Below the pieces are notes generated by a model. That model did not search any database, had not been told where the DNA came from, and saw only the letters and a list, made by a program, of their open reading frames with translations. 41,982 bases of DNA from Bacillota bacterium (GTDB lineage Bacteria; Bacillota; Clostridia; Acetivibrionales; DSM-1351), in assembly GCA_023412275.1 (NCBI GenBank), contig JAEYNY010000172.1, positions 1-41,982 on the forward strand, given 5' to 3'. Made by a program: the position numbers and the translations under genes. How positions within the stretch are numbered: the first letter of the stretch is position 1; each line of letters opens with the position of its first letter. This document shows, piece after piece, positions 1 to 9,033 of the stretch.

Positions 1-86
1 TATCAAAAAAGATAGTCTTATTTTTTTATTTATATCATATATTTTTACTGTTAGGAGTAATCTGCTTAAAAAAGGAGAAATCTGCA

Positions 87-1415
87 ATGGGAAATGCATA
101 TGAAAGACAGTTTCATATATTTAAGACAATGGATAATAATTGGGAAAACCCCGGCGGATTTATAAAAGTGGAAATCAACGGTGATAATACCCGTTTTCAG
201 CTTTCTCTGAATAATTTATCCGTAAAAAAAGATTCACTATATAATTTGTACGGTATATATAAATGCGACGATGTGCTGACATATACAGATATATGTCCTA
301 TACAGCCAATTAACGGAAGAATAGATATGAAATCAAATTTTCCGACTGAAGGGATAGGTTCAAATAACCTTGATGTACATGATATAAATATATATGCAGT
401 AATTTGCCGTAGTGCTGATAATAAAGGCTCAGGAAACATTAAGTGTCCTTTAGTAGCATATACAAAAGGTGAACAGATATGGAAGGAAGAATTTGAAAGC
501 TTGCTGGAACAGCCTCCTGAGAAAAAAACCGATATAGCACCGGAACCAAAGACTGAAGAAACCGCTATCTATCAGCCAATAGTGGAGGAACCTGAAACCG
601 GTATTACCCTGATAGAACAGGCCGAGGTAATGAGTGAAACAGAGGAAATCAATATACAGCCATGGACTATTGAGGAAGAAGGATGTGAAGACCATTCTGA
701 AACGCCTGAACCTGAAAGTACTGAGCAGGAACGGGAGGACTTTGAAAAGGATGCTCCTATTACTGACCTGTCAAGTAAATTCCAGGGGAGCTTATCAAGT
801 GTATATCAAAATTCTTATGAAGAGGAAGTGAGGGGGACGGAGGAATCTGATGAATCGGAATCCGAAGAATTCGAAGAATCAGAAGAATCAGAGCAATCCG
901 GGGAAGCCCAGAATGTATGGAAGAGGATTGAGGAAGATTTTAACGATATTTCATTTATTAATATAGATGAATCTGAAGAAGGGGAACAGCAGGGAGACGA
1001 GGAACGTTCATTTAATATGCAGCTTTTGAAACAGGAACTTGATAACAGCTTTGAGGAATATAACCCTTTTAGAACAAGGAATAGGAGCTTTAGGTGGTGG
1101 AAGATCAACAGCCCCGGCTTTCTTAACAACATTCTTTTCAGGAATAACATTAAGACGTATCTTTTGTTCAATCCCAAGGTTATGCTTGCACATTACAAGT
1201 ACAGATATATAATCCTGGGAATTAAAAATAACAGACAGCCCGGCAGGGAAAAGCTCATATGTGGTATACCCGGCGTTTATAGTATAGATGATAATCCTTT
1301 TAATAGTGTGGGTAGTTGGGTACAAATGGAAGGCTTCAGGCCCAAATACGGAGCTTTTGGATATTGGATTGTAATGCTTGACCCCAGAACCGGAAAAATA
1401 TCAAAAATGAAATAA
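87..1415 (+). CDS. Acidic three-part protein of unknown function
   Basis: A 442-residue protein that I do not recognise. It starts at an ATG behind AAGGAG. Residues 1 to about 135 look like a beta-rich folded domain with scattered Cys. Residues about 140-315 form a very acidic low-complexity linker dense in Glu, Ser and Pro, including an ESDESESEEFEESEESE run around residue 260. Residues about 330-442 form a second folded, aromatic-rich basic domain (FRWWKINSPGF, then a GYWIVMLDP motif near the end). No signal peptide or membrane segment is visible, so it is probably cytoplasmic. The two-domain layout with a charged linker suggests a scaffold or binding protein, but that is only inference. 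It stands alone upstream of the hemerythrin gene. Confidence 0.8.
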   Translation: MGNAYERQFHIFKTMDNNWENPGGFIKVEINGDNTRFQLSLNNLSVKKDSLYNLYGIYKCDDVLTYTDICPIQPINGRIDMKSNFPTEGIGSNNLDVHDINIYAVICRSADNKGSGNIKCPLVAYTKGEQIWKEEFESLLEQPPEKKTDIAPEPKTEETAIYQPIVEEPETGITLIEQAEVMSETEEINIQPWTIEEEGCEDHSETPEPESTEQEREDFEKDAPITDLSSKFQGSLSSVYQNSYEEEVRGTEESDESESEEFEESEESEQSGEAQNVWKRIEEDFNDISFINIDESEEGEQQGDEERSFNMQLLKQELDNSFEEYNPFRTRNRSFRWWKINSPGFLNNILFRNNIKTYLLFNPKVMLAHYKYRYIILGIKNNRQPGREKLICGIPGVYSIDDNPFNSVGSWVQMEGFRPKYGAFGYWIVMLDPRTGKISKMK

Positions 1416-1490
1416 AAATGAGTGTTTTAGACCAACTTAGCAGGGTACATATTATATATACAAATTTTTGATAACATTGGAGGCAGAAAA

Positions 1491-1889
1491 ATGGCTATAA
1501 AATGGAGAGACAGCCTTGCTATAGGAATAACTGAAATAGATGATCAGCATAAGAAACTTTTTGAAGCTATTGACAAGTTGTTTACAGCATGTATACAAGG
1601 AAAAGGGAAAGAGGAAGTTGTTAATACAATTAAGTTTCTTGAGGATTATACAATAGTTCATTTTACTGATGAGCAGGAAATGCACAAAAAGTACAACTAT
1701 CCTGAGAGAGATGCCCACAGAAAGATACATGATAATTTTCTGAAAAATTTCGAAAAACTAAAGGAACAGTTTGAACAGGAAGGTGCCAGTCCGCTTTTTA
1801 TTTCCACAATAAACAAGCAGGTGGTAGATTGGCTTATACAACATATCGGTAAGGCTGATAAAGCATTTGCTGCATTTGTTAAGGGTTAA
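1491..1889 (+). CDS. Bacteriohemerythrin
   Basis: A 132-residue single-domain hemerythrin, the usual length for bacteriohemerythrins. It binds O2 at a non-heme di-iron centre and serves in oxygen sensing, storage or scavenging, which fits an anaerobe. The complete ligand set is visible: H20 in DDQHKKLF, H57 and E61 in VHFTDEQ, H76 and H80 in DAHRKIH, and H118 with D123 in QHIGKAD. It is soluble and not fused to a chemotaxis domain. The ATG is preceded by GGAGG. No terminator is obvious behind it, and the next gene appears to have its own promoter. Confidence 0.96.
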   Translation: MAIKWRDSLAIGITEIDDQHKKLFEAIDKLFTACIQGKGKEEVVNTIKFLEDYTIVHFTDEQEMHKKYNYPERDAHRKIHDNFLKNFEKLKEQFEQEGASPLFISTINKQVVDWLIQHIGKADKAFAAFVKG

Positions 1890-1953
1890 ATTAGAAGCGA
1901 TGGAAATTTGGTACAAATATTCAACAATATTTCAACTTTCCATAAGAATTTAT

Positions 1954-1983
1954 TTGCCGAATTATGGTGCTATATAGTATAAT
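1954..1983 (+). promoter_or_regulatory. Sigma-A type promoter of zapA
   Basis: TTGCCG at 1954-1959 and a perfect TATAAT at 1978-1983 are separated by 18 bp. The site lies about 38 bp upstream of the zapA start, between the hemerythrin and zapA genes. It is called from sequence match only. Confidence 0.6.
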
Positions 1984-2021
1984 TAGGGGTGTGGTTAGCA
2001 ATTTGAAGGAGCTGATATACC

Positions 2022-2459
2022 TTGACTGCAAAAAACAAGGTTGTTATACGTATAGCCGGCAAGGATTATACTCTGGTTGGAAGTGAACCTGACGAATACA
2101 TACACAAGGTTGGCCTATATATTGACAAGAAGATGAATGAGATAATGCTAAGAAACAGCAGCTTTAGCACGTCTTTGGCTGCGGTACTTACGGCAATCAA
2201 CGTAGGTGACGATTATTTCAAATCCAAGGCCAGAGAGCTTTCCCTTGAAAAAGAGAAAGACGAACTCGTCAGCGAAATGGAAAAACTAAAGAGTGAAGTT
2301 GAACAACTGAGAGAGCAAAATGAAGAGTTGGCCGCCAAAAACACATCTTTGCAGGTTGAATTGGCAAAGAGAGAGGCTGAACTTGGAGAAGTAAGAAACT
2401 CTATAAGCAGGGATAACCGGGTAATCGCTCAGAAAAGCCTTGCAGGATATGACATGTAA
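2022..2459 (+). CDS. zapA: Cell division protein ZapA
   Basis: A 145-residue ZapA. This cytoplasmic protein binds FtsZ and bundles its protofilaments at the division site. The N-terminal half has the family core (VVIRIAGKDYTLVGSEPDEY, then KVGLYIDKKMNEI). Residues about 70-125 form a long Glu/Lys-rich coiled coil used for dimer and tetramer formation. The length is normal for the clostridial form. It starts at TTG, preceded by AAGGAG about ten bases upstream; there is no in-frame ATG near by. It has its own promoter and is followed by a hairpin with a T run. Confidence 0.9.
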   Translation: MTAKNKVVIRIAGKDYTLVGSEPDEYIHKVGLYIDKKMNEIMLRNSSFSTSLAAVLTAINVGDDYFKSKARELSLEKEKDELVSEMEKLKSEVEQLREQNEELAAKNTSLQVELAKREAELGEVRNSISRDNRVIAQKSLAGYDM

Positions 2460-2480
2460 AAATATTTTGACTAATTGCAG

Positions 2481-2513
2481 GCCGGAGGAAATATTAATTT
2501 CTCTGGCTTTTTT
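2481..2513 (+). terminator. Rho-independent terminator after zapA
   Basis: GCCGGAGGAAAT pairs imperfectly with ATTTCTCTGGC and is followed by six T. It lies 21 bases after the zapA stop. Confidence 0.6.
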
Positions 2514-2601
2514 AATGTTGAAAACCCTTTTGAGCAGGAAGGGTAATGTGTTACAAAGAATTATATAATATATATGAAAATAATTCTTTAAGGAGAAAGA
2601 C

Positions 2602-3480
2602 ATGAAAGTAATTTTTACATTTTTAGACGGAGTGGGAATAGGTGAAAAAGATAGGACGGCAAATCCTGTGTATGCTACACAACAACAGGTACTTGCTCGA
2701 CTTATAGATAATGCCAGATTTCAGGCTGATGCTTCAATGGGAGTGGAAGGTCTTCCCCAAAGTGCTACGGGACAGACAACCATATTTACCGGAGTAAATG
2801 CCCCTGAGGTGCTCAACAGGCATTTAAGCGGACAACCCACCATTTCTCTTAAAAAGGTTATATATAAATCAAATATATTCAGTGAACTTATAAAAAGGGG
2901 ATATAAAGTTACCAGCTCAAATGTTTATCGAGATGAGTATCTTGAAAACATGCTAAATGTAAAGGACAGGAAACACAGGCCTTCGGTAACATCTGTCATG
3001 AGCATGGCAGCCGGAATCGATTTCAGGACAGTAAAAGAATTCTTAAATGAAAACGGAGTATACCATGATATTACAGGAGATATACTAAAGGAGTCCGGTT
3101 ACGAGGTTAATACCATCACACCACAGAAGGCAGCACAAAACCTATACAAACTTAGCAGAAAGTATGATTTTACATTGTACGAGCATTTTTTAACTGATAT
3201 ACAAGGCCATAAAGCGGATTTTTATGAAGCGGTAAAATTAATAGATAGGCTAGACAGCTTTTTTGACGAATTGCTAAAACAGCTGGATTTTGAAGAGGAT
3301 GTTCTAATTATAACAAGCGACCATGGGAATATTGAGGACTTGAGTGTTCATACTCATACCATGAACAAGGTGCCTGTGGTAGTGCTGGGCAAAAAAGCAG
3401 AAAACGTAAAGACAGAGGTTCATTCACTGACAGATATTATGCCCTTTGTGCTTGAATTGTTTTCAAAAAATGGACAGTGA
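2602..3480 (+). CDS. Alkaline-phosphatase-superfamily metalloenzyme (phosphoglyceromutase-like)
   Basis: A 292-residue protein of the alkaline phosphatase / cofactor-independent phosphoglycerate mutase superfamily. Visible metal-site motifs are FTFLDGVGIG (D9) near the N-terminus, the SATGQTT nucleophile region at about residues 52-58, and TSDHGNIED followed by HTHTMNKVP near the C-terminus. It is much shorter than true iPGM (about 510 residues) because the inserted transferase domain is missing, so a glycolytic role is unlikely. The substrate is unknown. The ATG follows AAGGAG. Its stop lies 36 bases before the preferred start of the U32 peptidase gene, so the two are probably co-transcribed. 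Confidence 0.8.
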   Translation: MKVIFTFLDGVGIGEKDRTANPVYATQQQVLARLIDNARFQADASMGVEGLPQSATGQTTIFTGVNAPEVLNRHLSGQPTISLKKVIYKSNIFSELIKRGYKVTSSNVYRDEYLENMLNVKDRKHRPSVTSVMSMAAGIDFRTVKEFLNENGVYHDITGDILKESGYEVNTITPQKAAQNLYKLSRKYDFTLYEHFLTDIQGHKADFYEAVKLIDRLDSFFDELLKQLDFEEDVLIITSDHGNIEDLSVHTHTMNKVPVVVLGKKAENVKTEVHSLTDIMPFVLELFSKNGQ

Positions 3481-3515
3481 AATGTGTAACTTATATGGAA
3501 TTTGGAGGTAGCAGT

Positions 3516-6023
3516 TTGGCTAAAAAAATAGAACTATTGGCACCGGCAGGGACATATGATGCCTTTTTGGCTGCAATAGAAAATGGGGCAGACGCAGTTT
3601 ACCTTGGAGGGAAACTGCTTAATGCCAGACAGTTTGCGGGAAATTTTGATGAGGAACAGTTGGAAAGAGCATTGGACTATGCTCATACCAGAGATGCCGG
3701 AATTTTTTTGACTATGAATACTCTGGTTTTGGATTCAGAAATGCAGGAGGCGGTAGAATATGCCGCAAAGGCATATGAAATGGGTGTAGATGCCTTTATA
3801 GTACAGGATATAGGACTGGCTGCCAATTTGAAAAAACTGATACCCGGAATTACATTACATGCCAGTACGCAGATGACAATATACAGCACTGAAGGCATAC
3901 GTGCCTTAGAATCACTGGGGTTTGGAAGAATAGTACTTGCAAGGGAGCTGAATCTCCAAGAGATAAAAAGTATCTGCGGACAAACCTCTCTTGAAATTGA
4001 GACTTTTGTCCACGGTGCTTTGTGCATATGTGTTTCAGGACAATGTTATATGAGCAGCATGATAGGAGGAAGAAGCGGAAACAGGGGGAAATGTGCTCAA
4101 CCATGCAGAATGCCGTATTCCATAAAGAAGGATGGCAGTGACTTTGGCAGCGGATATCTTATCAGCCCGAAAGACATCTGCTATATAGATCATTTAGCTG
4201 AACTTATTGATGCAGGGGTAACCTCACTAAAGATAGAGGGGCGAATGAAAAGCCCTGAATATGTGGCCTCAGTAGTTGGTACCTACAGGAAATATCTTGA
4301 CTTAATTTATGAGACAAAAGGTATTACTGACAGTAAGTCAAGTAGACATAAAGTAACGCAGGAAGATAGACATAAACTGCTCCAAAGCTTTAATCGGGGA
4401 GGGTTCTCTAAAGGTTACCTTTTAGGAAAAACAGGGCCGGAGATGATGGCATACGAAAAACCAAAAAACTGGGGAACACCTTTAGGCAGTGTAATTGCAC
4501 AGGACAAAGACACAAATTCTGTTCTCATAAAGCTTGAAAATATTCTGGGAATGGGTGACGGCATTGAAATATGGTCAGGCAGTAAGTTTCAGGAAAGTCC
4601 GGGTGGTATAATAACAAAAATAGTAAAGGACAAGAGATTAGTGAGGAAAGCCCAAAAGGGTGATACTGTATGGGCTTCAGTCATAAAAGGAAATATTCAG
4701 AAAGGAAGCAAAGTCTACAAGACTTCAGACAAGGAAATGTTGGAACAGGCGGCTGCAACCTATTCAAAGGGAAGCAGGAAATCCCCCATAAAAGCAAACT
4801 TCACTATGAAATACGGACAAGTATCGCTTTTAACTTTGGAGGATGCTTATGGAAATATTGTTTCAGCAACAGGAGAGCAATTTCCTCAAAAGGCTGTAAA
4901 TAAGCCTCTGACAAAGGAACGGATCATTGAACAATTGAAAAAGATGGGCTCAACACCTTTTGATATAGTAGACATTAATCTTGACCTTGATGAGGATGCA
5001 GTCATTCCAATAAGTGAGCTTAACAATATAAGAAGAAGCGCTGGTGAACAACTGGAACAAAAAAGAATATCATCCTTTAGAAAAGAATTAGATAACTTTG
5101 ATGAAAGAACATTTAAATCAATTTCATATTTCCCGGGAAATGTTCAGAAGATAAATAAAGATAAAAAAATATCCGCAATGTTTTATGATTACCCTGACAG
5201 AATGGACCTTAAAGACTTAGATATTGACAGATTGTATATGCCATTTATGGAGATGATGGGAAATGATGGGGAGCTGCGTGCAAAAAGTATTCATGAGGCA
5301 GGGAAGGAAGTATATGCCTATATCCCGGCTGTTATAAGAGGGAATTACACGGAAATACTGAAAAAAAATCTGCAAAAGGTTTCTGCTGATGTGGACGGAT
5401 TTTTGGTCGGAAGTCCTGCTGTTTATAAAATAATACGGGAAAAGTTGGGTAATAATGTTCCAATAGTTGGCGACTATTCGATAAATATAATTAACAGTTA
5501 TTCTTTGAATAAATTAAAAGAGCTGGGATTCACCGGAGGGACACTTTCCTGTGAATTGAACCTGTCTCAGATAACTGAAATGAAATATCCTGAAGCTTTT
5601 GATACTGAACTAGTGGTATACGGAAAAATCCCCGTTATGACCAGCGAATACTGTCCTATAGGTGGAAGCGTGGGAAAATGCGAGCCTCAGAAGTGTGGCA
5701 AGCTTTGTAAAAAAGGAGTCTATACTCTTAGTGACAGAAAGGGTGCGGAATTCCTTGTTAAAAGCGATTGTGTTGACTGCCGAAGTACAATATTTAATTC
5801 CAACGTACTTTTTGCACCCGAGCTTTCGGAGCAGATAAGCAAAACAGGGATTGAACATATAAGGCTTAATTTTGTTGATGAAATTGAAAGGGACATACAC
5901 GGCATATGTTCCTTATATAGAAGTTTGCTTGGACATGATAAAATTACACCTGATATGGAAAAATTAATTGAGAGGATTAAAGCGGCAGGTTTCACAAGGG
6001 GACATTTCCAAAAGGGAGTATAA
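3516..6023 (+). CDS. U32 family peptidase, long two-domain form (DUF3656-containing)
   Basis: An 835-residue protein of peptidase family U32. Family members of this type (RlhA/TrhP relatives) take part in hydroxylation of RNA bases, so the peptidase name may mislead. The N-terminal U32 domain opens with KIELLAPAGT. The signature Cys cluster CICVSGQCYMSS followed by GKCAQPCR sits near residue 170-200 and probably binds an Fe-S cluster. A DUF3656-like middle region follows, and a second U32-like half ends in a Cys-rich stretch (YCPIGG, GKCEPQKCGKLC, CVDC). I chose TTG at 3516 because GGAGG ends seven bases before it; an upstream in-frame GTG at 3477 overlaps the previous gene and lacks a ribosome site. 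Confidence 0.88.
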   Translation: MAKKIELLAPAGTYDAFLAAIENGADAVYLGGKLLNARQFAGNFDEEQLERALDYAHTRDAGIFLTMNTLVLDSEMQEAVEYAAKAYEMGVDAFIVQDIGLAANLKKLIPGITLHASTQMTIYSTEGIRALESLGFGRIVLARELNLQEIKSICGQTSLEIETFVHGALCICVSGQCYMSSMIGGRSGNRGKCAQPCRMPYSIKKDGSDFGSGYLISPKDICYIDHLAELIDAGVTSLKIEGRMKSPEYVASVVGTYRKYLDLIYETKGITDSKSSRHKVTQEDRHKLLQSFNRGGFSKGYLLGKTGPEMMAYEKPKNWGTPLGSVIAQDKDTNSVLIKLENILGMGDGIEIWSGSKFQESPGGIITKIVKDKRLVRKAQKGDTVWASVIKGNIQKGSKVYKTSDKEMLEQAAATYSKGSRKSPIKANFTMKYGQVSLLTLEDAYGNIVSATGEQFPQKAVNKPLTKERIIEQLKKMGSTPFDIVDINLDLDEDAVIPISELNNIRRSAGEQLEQKRISSFRKELDNFDERTFKSISYFPGNVQKINKDKKISAMFYDYPDRMDLKDLDIDRLYMPFMEMMGNDGELRAKSIHEAGKEVYAYIPAVIRGNYTEILKKNLQKVSADVDGFLVGSPAVYKIIREKLGNNVPIVGDYSINIINSYSLNKLKELGFTGGTLSCELNLSQITEMKYPEAFDTELVVYGKIPVMTSEYCPIGGSVGKCEPQKCGKLCKKGVYTLSDRKGAEFLVKSDCVDCRSTIFNSNVLFAPELSEQISKTGIEHIRLNFVDEIERDIHGICSLYRSLLGHDKITPDMEKLIERIKAAGFTRGHFQKGV

Positions 6024-6079
6024 GTATCGAAATGGTTTACATAAAACAAACGAGATTAAACTACTGGGGAGGAAATAAA

Positions 6080-6583
6080 ATGTCAGTTGAGATATTTATA
6101 GAATTATGCAGAGAAGATGCAGTTTTACCAAAATACGCCAATGCTGGGGATGCCGGAATGGATGTCTATGCAGCGGAGAGTGTCATAATTGCACCCGGAC
6201 AAACAGTTGTTGTACCCACGGGGCTGAAACTGGCAATACCGGAGGGCTATGAAATTCAGGTAAGGCCCCGCAGCGGAATATCTTTTAAAACACCTTTAAG
6301 AGTCCCGAATTCACCGGGTACAATTGATAGCGGATATAGAGACGAGTTGGGTATAATAATTTCCAACAGCTCGGATATGGATGTTCCCGACAATACCACG
6401 TCGCCTTTTACGTTGGATGAAAAAGAAAACCGTAAGGGAACATATATTATAAGAAAAGGTGATAGGATTGCACAGATAGTTTTACAGGTTGTACCCAAAA
6501 TGGAGTTTACCATTGTTAATTCTGTTGGGGAAATAGGTAGTAACAGAGGCGGAGGCTTTGGATCAACAGGAATTACAAAGTAG
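6080..6583 (+). CDS. dut: dUTP diphosphatase (trimeric dUTPase)
   Basis: A 167-residue trimeric dUTPase. It hydrolyses dUTP to dUMP and pyrophosphate, keeping uracil out of DNA and feeding dTMP synthesis. All five family motifs are present in order: GDAGMDVYA, RPRSGIS, PGTIDSGYRDELGII, GDRIAQIV and the C-terminal P-loop-like NRGGGFGSTG. The ATG at 6080 is chosen because GGGGAGG lies seven bases upstream; an in-frame ATG at 6032 has no ribosome site. Relative to short dUTPases it carries an insert of about 20 residues (SSDMDVPDNTTSPFTLDEKE) between motifs 3 and 4. The hflX gene follows closely. Confidence 0.96.
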   Translation: MSVEIFIELCREDAVLPKYANAGDAGMDVYAAESVIIAPGQTVVVPTGLKLAIPEGYEIQVRPRSGISFKTPLRVPNSPGTIDSGYRDELGIIISNSSDMDVPDNTTSPFTLDEKENRKGTYIIRKGDRIAQIVLQVVPKMEFTIVNSVGEIGSNRGGGFGSTGITK

Positions 6584-6614
6584 GCTTTTATATTCAATAG
6601 AGGAGGCTGATCTT

Positions 6615-8405
6615 ATTAAAGTTAATGGTAATATACAATCAATAAAGGACAGAATACTTCATGAGTTGGAGGATTTATACGATAAAAGGTACGGGTCAAG
6701 AGACTTGGTTCCAGAGGAGCTTGCAGTTACTATTTCCAGAATATCAGCGGAAATAAATCGGGAAATATCCGTGCTTATTAGCAGAAGAGGCGTAGTAGAA
6801 GACATAAGTATTGGTGACAGCGGAACTGTTACTTTGCCTCAGGTAGACGGCAGACGGGGAACAGCAAGACTGTCTGCAATAAGGTGTATTCATACCCACC
6901 CTAGCGGAGGAGGAATGTTGTCTCAGGTAGACGTAAGCACACTCCAGAAGCTGAGACTGGATACCATGATAGCCGTAGGTGTTGTGGATGGACAGCCTTC
7001 AGAAATTTATACAGGTTGCTTTAACCATGAGGAAGGCGTTGACATTTATGGGCCGTTTAGCATAGGGGATACTCGTCTCAGCTATATCTACAGAATAATA
7101 GAAGAATTAGATGCCTCGGCAAAAAGCGAAATATATGAAAATGAAGAAGAAGCAGAGACTGCAATACTTGTAGGCTTGGAAACTTCCCAAAGCAGGCTGG
7201 AAAACATAACCTCAAAGGATGCCCAGGAATCTCTGGAGGAGCTTGAGGAACTGGCAAAAACAGCGGGGGCAGTGGTGGTAGACAAGGTATTGCAGAAAAA
7301 GCAAACTGAGGACTCTACTTATTACATCGGAAAGGGAAAAATAGAGGAGCTCTCTTTGATGTGTCAAGCAAGAGATGTTCAACTTCTGATATTTGATGAT
7401 GAACTTTCAGGGGCCCAGATAAGAAATATCGAGGAAATGATAAAGGTAAGGGTAGTTGACAGAACAACCCTTATACTTGATATATTTGCACAAAGAGCTG
7501 TTTCAAAAGAAGGTAAGCTTCAGGTTGAGCTGGCACAGCTTAAATACAAACTTCCGAGACTTATGGGTATGGGAACCCAACTTTCAAGGCTTGGAGGAGG
7601 TATAGGAACCCGAGGCCCCGGTGAAAAAAAGCTGGAGGTAGACAGAAGGCATATACGCAGGAGAATCACAGGTCTGGAGCAGGAATTGAAACAGTTGGAG
7701 AAAAGAAGAGAGTTTCTGCGTAGCAACAGAACCAGCAACAATACTCCGGTAATAGCGATTGTGGGTTATACCAACGCCGGAAAATCAACGTTAATGAACA
7801 GGATGTGCGGTTCATCGGTATTTGTTGAAGACAAACTATTTGCAACCCTTGACCCATCTGCCAGACAGCTTACGATGAGCGATGGAAGGGAAGCAGTACT
7901 CATTGATACGGTTGGATTTATCAGAAAGCTTCCCCATGACCTGATTGAAGCCTTTAAATCAACACTGGAAGAGGCAGTTCACGCAGATATGCTTTTACAC
8001 GTGGTAGATGCTTCAAACGAAAACGTCTCAATGCATATATCAGTTGTAGAAAAACTTCTTGAAGAACTGGGTGCTTCAACTAAAAACACCATACTGGTAC
8101 TTAACAAGCAGGACTTGATAAAAGACGGCAGAAGAATCAGTACTGTGGGCTATTCGGCAGTTTGCGAAATATCCGCTGCTACCGGATATGGCATAGAACA
8201 ACTGTTGGAAAAGATAACAGAAGGCTTTATGCATCAACTCAAGGAGGTAAACCTTCTGATACCGTATAATGACGGATGGGTTATGCCTTATATATACAAA
8301 AACGGACAGATAATTGATCAGGAATATGAGGAAGGCGGGATAAAGGTAAAGGCTCTGGTTAAAGTGGAAAAAGTTAGCAAGCTTGCGGATTTTATGGTTG
8401 TATAA
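6615..8405 (+). CDS. hflX: GTPase HflX
   Basis: A GTPase of the OBG-HflX family of about 596 residues that binds the 50S subunit and splits or rescues stalled ribosomes. An N-terminal extension of about 190 residues, common in clostridial HflX, precedes the HflX domain (ELSGAQIRNIEE, then GPGEKKLEVDRR). The G domain has G1 GYTNAGKST, G3 DTVGF and G4 NKQD. The start is uncertain. TTG at 6558 would overlap dut and has GGAGG only two bases before it. I prefer ATT at 6615, which follows a perfect AGAGGAGG by eight bases and gives the N-terminus IKVNGN. A small hairpin-free gap of 76 bases leads to the Nudix gene. Confidence 0.93.
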   Translation: MKVNGNIQSIKDRILHELEDLYDKRYGSRDLVPEELAVTISRISAEINREISVLISRRGVVEDISIGDSGTVTLPQVDGRRGTARLSAIRCIHTHPSGGGMLSQVDVSTLQKLRLDTMIAVGVVDGQPSEIYTGCFNHEEGVDIYGPFSIGDTRLSYIYRIIEELDASAKSEIYENEEEAETAILVGLETSQSRLENITSKDAQESLEELEELAKTAGAVVVDKVLQKKQTEDSTYYIGKGKIEELSLMCQARDVQLLIFDDELSGAQIRNIEEMIKVRVVDRTTLILDIFAQRAVSKEGKLQVELAQLKYKLPRLMGMGTQLSRLGGGIGTRGPGEKKLEVDRRHIRRRITGLEQELKQLEKRREFLRSNRTSNNTPVIAIVGYTNAGKSTLMNRMCGSSVFVEDKLFATLDPSARQLTMSDGREAVLIDTVGFIRKLPHDLIEAFKSTLEEAVHADMLLHVVDASNENVSMHISVVEKLLEELGASTKNTILVLNKQDLIKDGRRISTVGYSAVCEISAATGYGIEQLLEKITEGFMHQLKEVNLLIPYNDGWVMPYIYKNGQIIDQEYEEGGIKVKALVKVEKVSKLADFMVV

Positions 8406-8481
8406 ATCCACCAGTTAGAGTATTATATTAGTAACAGACAACTAAATAAAAACTAAATTCTATCAGGAAGGGGTTTTGATT

Positions 8482-8895
8482 ATGCTTGTTAGGAACTGTG
8501 CAGGTGGAGTGGTCTTTTCTGGAGAGAAAGTGTTTCTTTTAAAAAACGAGAAGGATGAATGGGTACTTCCAAAGGGGGTCATCAGAAACGGAGATTATCC
8601 CGATGAAGTAGCCGTAAGGAGAGTAAAGGAAGAAACGGGAATTGATGCCGAAATTATTTTAGCAGCAGGCAATACCAACTATGAATTTTTCTCTGTAACA
8701 CGTCAGCGTCCGGTTTGTAACAAGATTACCTGGTATGTAATGAAATCCCTTAATGATAATTTTGATGTTAATAAAGAAGATAATTTCAGTGAAGGCGGAT
8801 ACTTTTCCATTGAAGAGGCTTTGGAGAAGATTACTTACAGTCAGGACAGAGCACTTATAAATTTGTCTTTTGCGAAATATAAAGAGCTGGCTTAG
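8482..8895 (+). CDS. Nudix hydrolase with a variant Nudix box
   Basis: A 137-residue single-domain Nudix protein. The family hydrolyses nucleoside diphosphates linked to a further group. The 23-residue box at about residues 31-53 has the right spacing (G, five residues, acidic, seven residues, R, then VKEETGI). It deviates at two places: Asp replaces the first Glu, and Arg replaces the Glu of the REUXEE core, giving RRVKEE. The paired Glu of EE are kept, so metal binding may persist, but activity should not be assumed. ATG at 8482 follows AGGAAGGGG with an eight-base spacer; TTG at 8476 is too close to it. It is followed by a strong terminator. Confidence 0.85.
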   Translation: MLVRNCAGGVVFSGEKVFLLKNEKDEWVLPKGVIRNGDYPDEVAVRRVKEETGIDAEIILAAGNTNYEFFSVTRQRPVCNKITWYVMKSLNDNFDVNKEDNFSEGGYFSIEEALEKITYSQDRALINLSFAKYKELA

Positions 8896-8929
8896 CAGTA
8901 AGTTTAAAGTATTATAATGCAGTAAGTAT

Positions 8930-8961
8930 CAGCACTCCCGGGTTTTGGGGGTGCTGTTTTT
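8930..8961 (+). terminator. Rho-independent terminator after the Nudix gene
   Basis: CAGCACTCCC at 8930-8939 pairs with GGGGGTGCTG at 8947-8956 (one G-T pair) around a short loop and is followed by five T. Confidence 0.85.
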
Positions 8962-9033
8962 AGATATATAGTAGAATATATTGAGAATAAGTTTACATAA
9001 CTTTGGGTGCTGATAGCTACTTGGGAGGTTAAT

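Noticed and set aside
815..1177. Ser-rich - strand frame over the first gene
   Set aside because: It mirrors the Glu-rich linker of the + strand gene and has no start site of its own.
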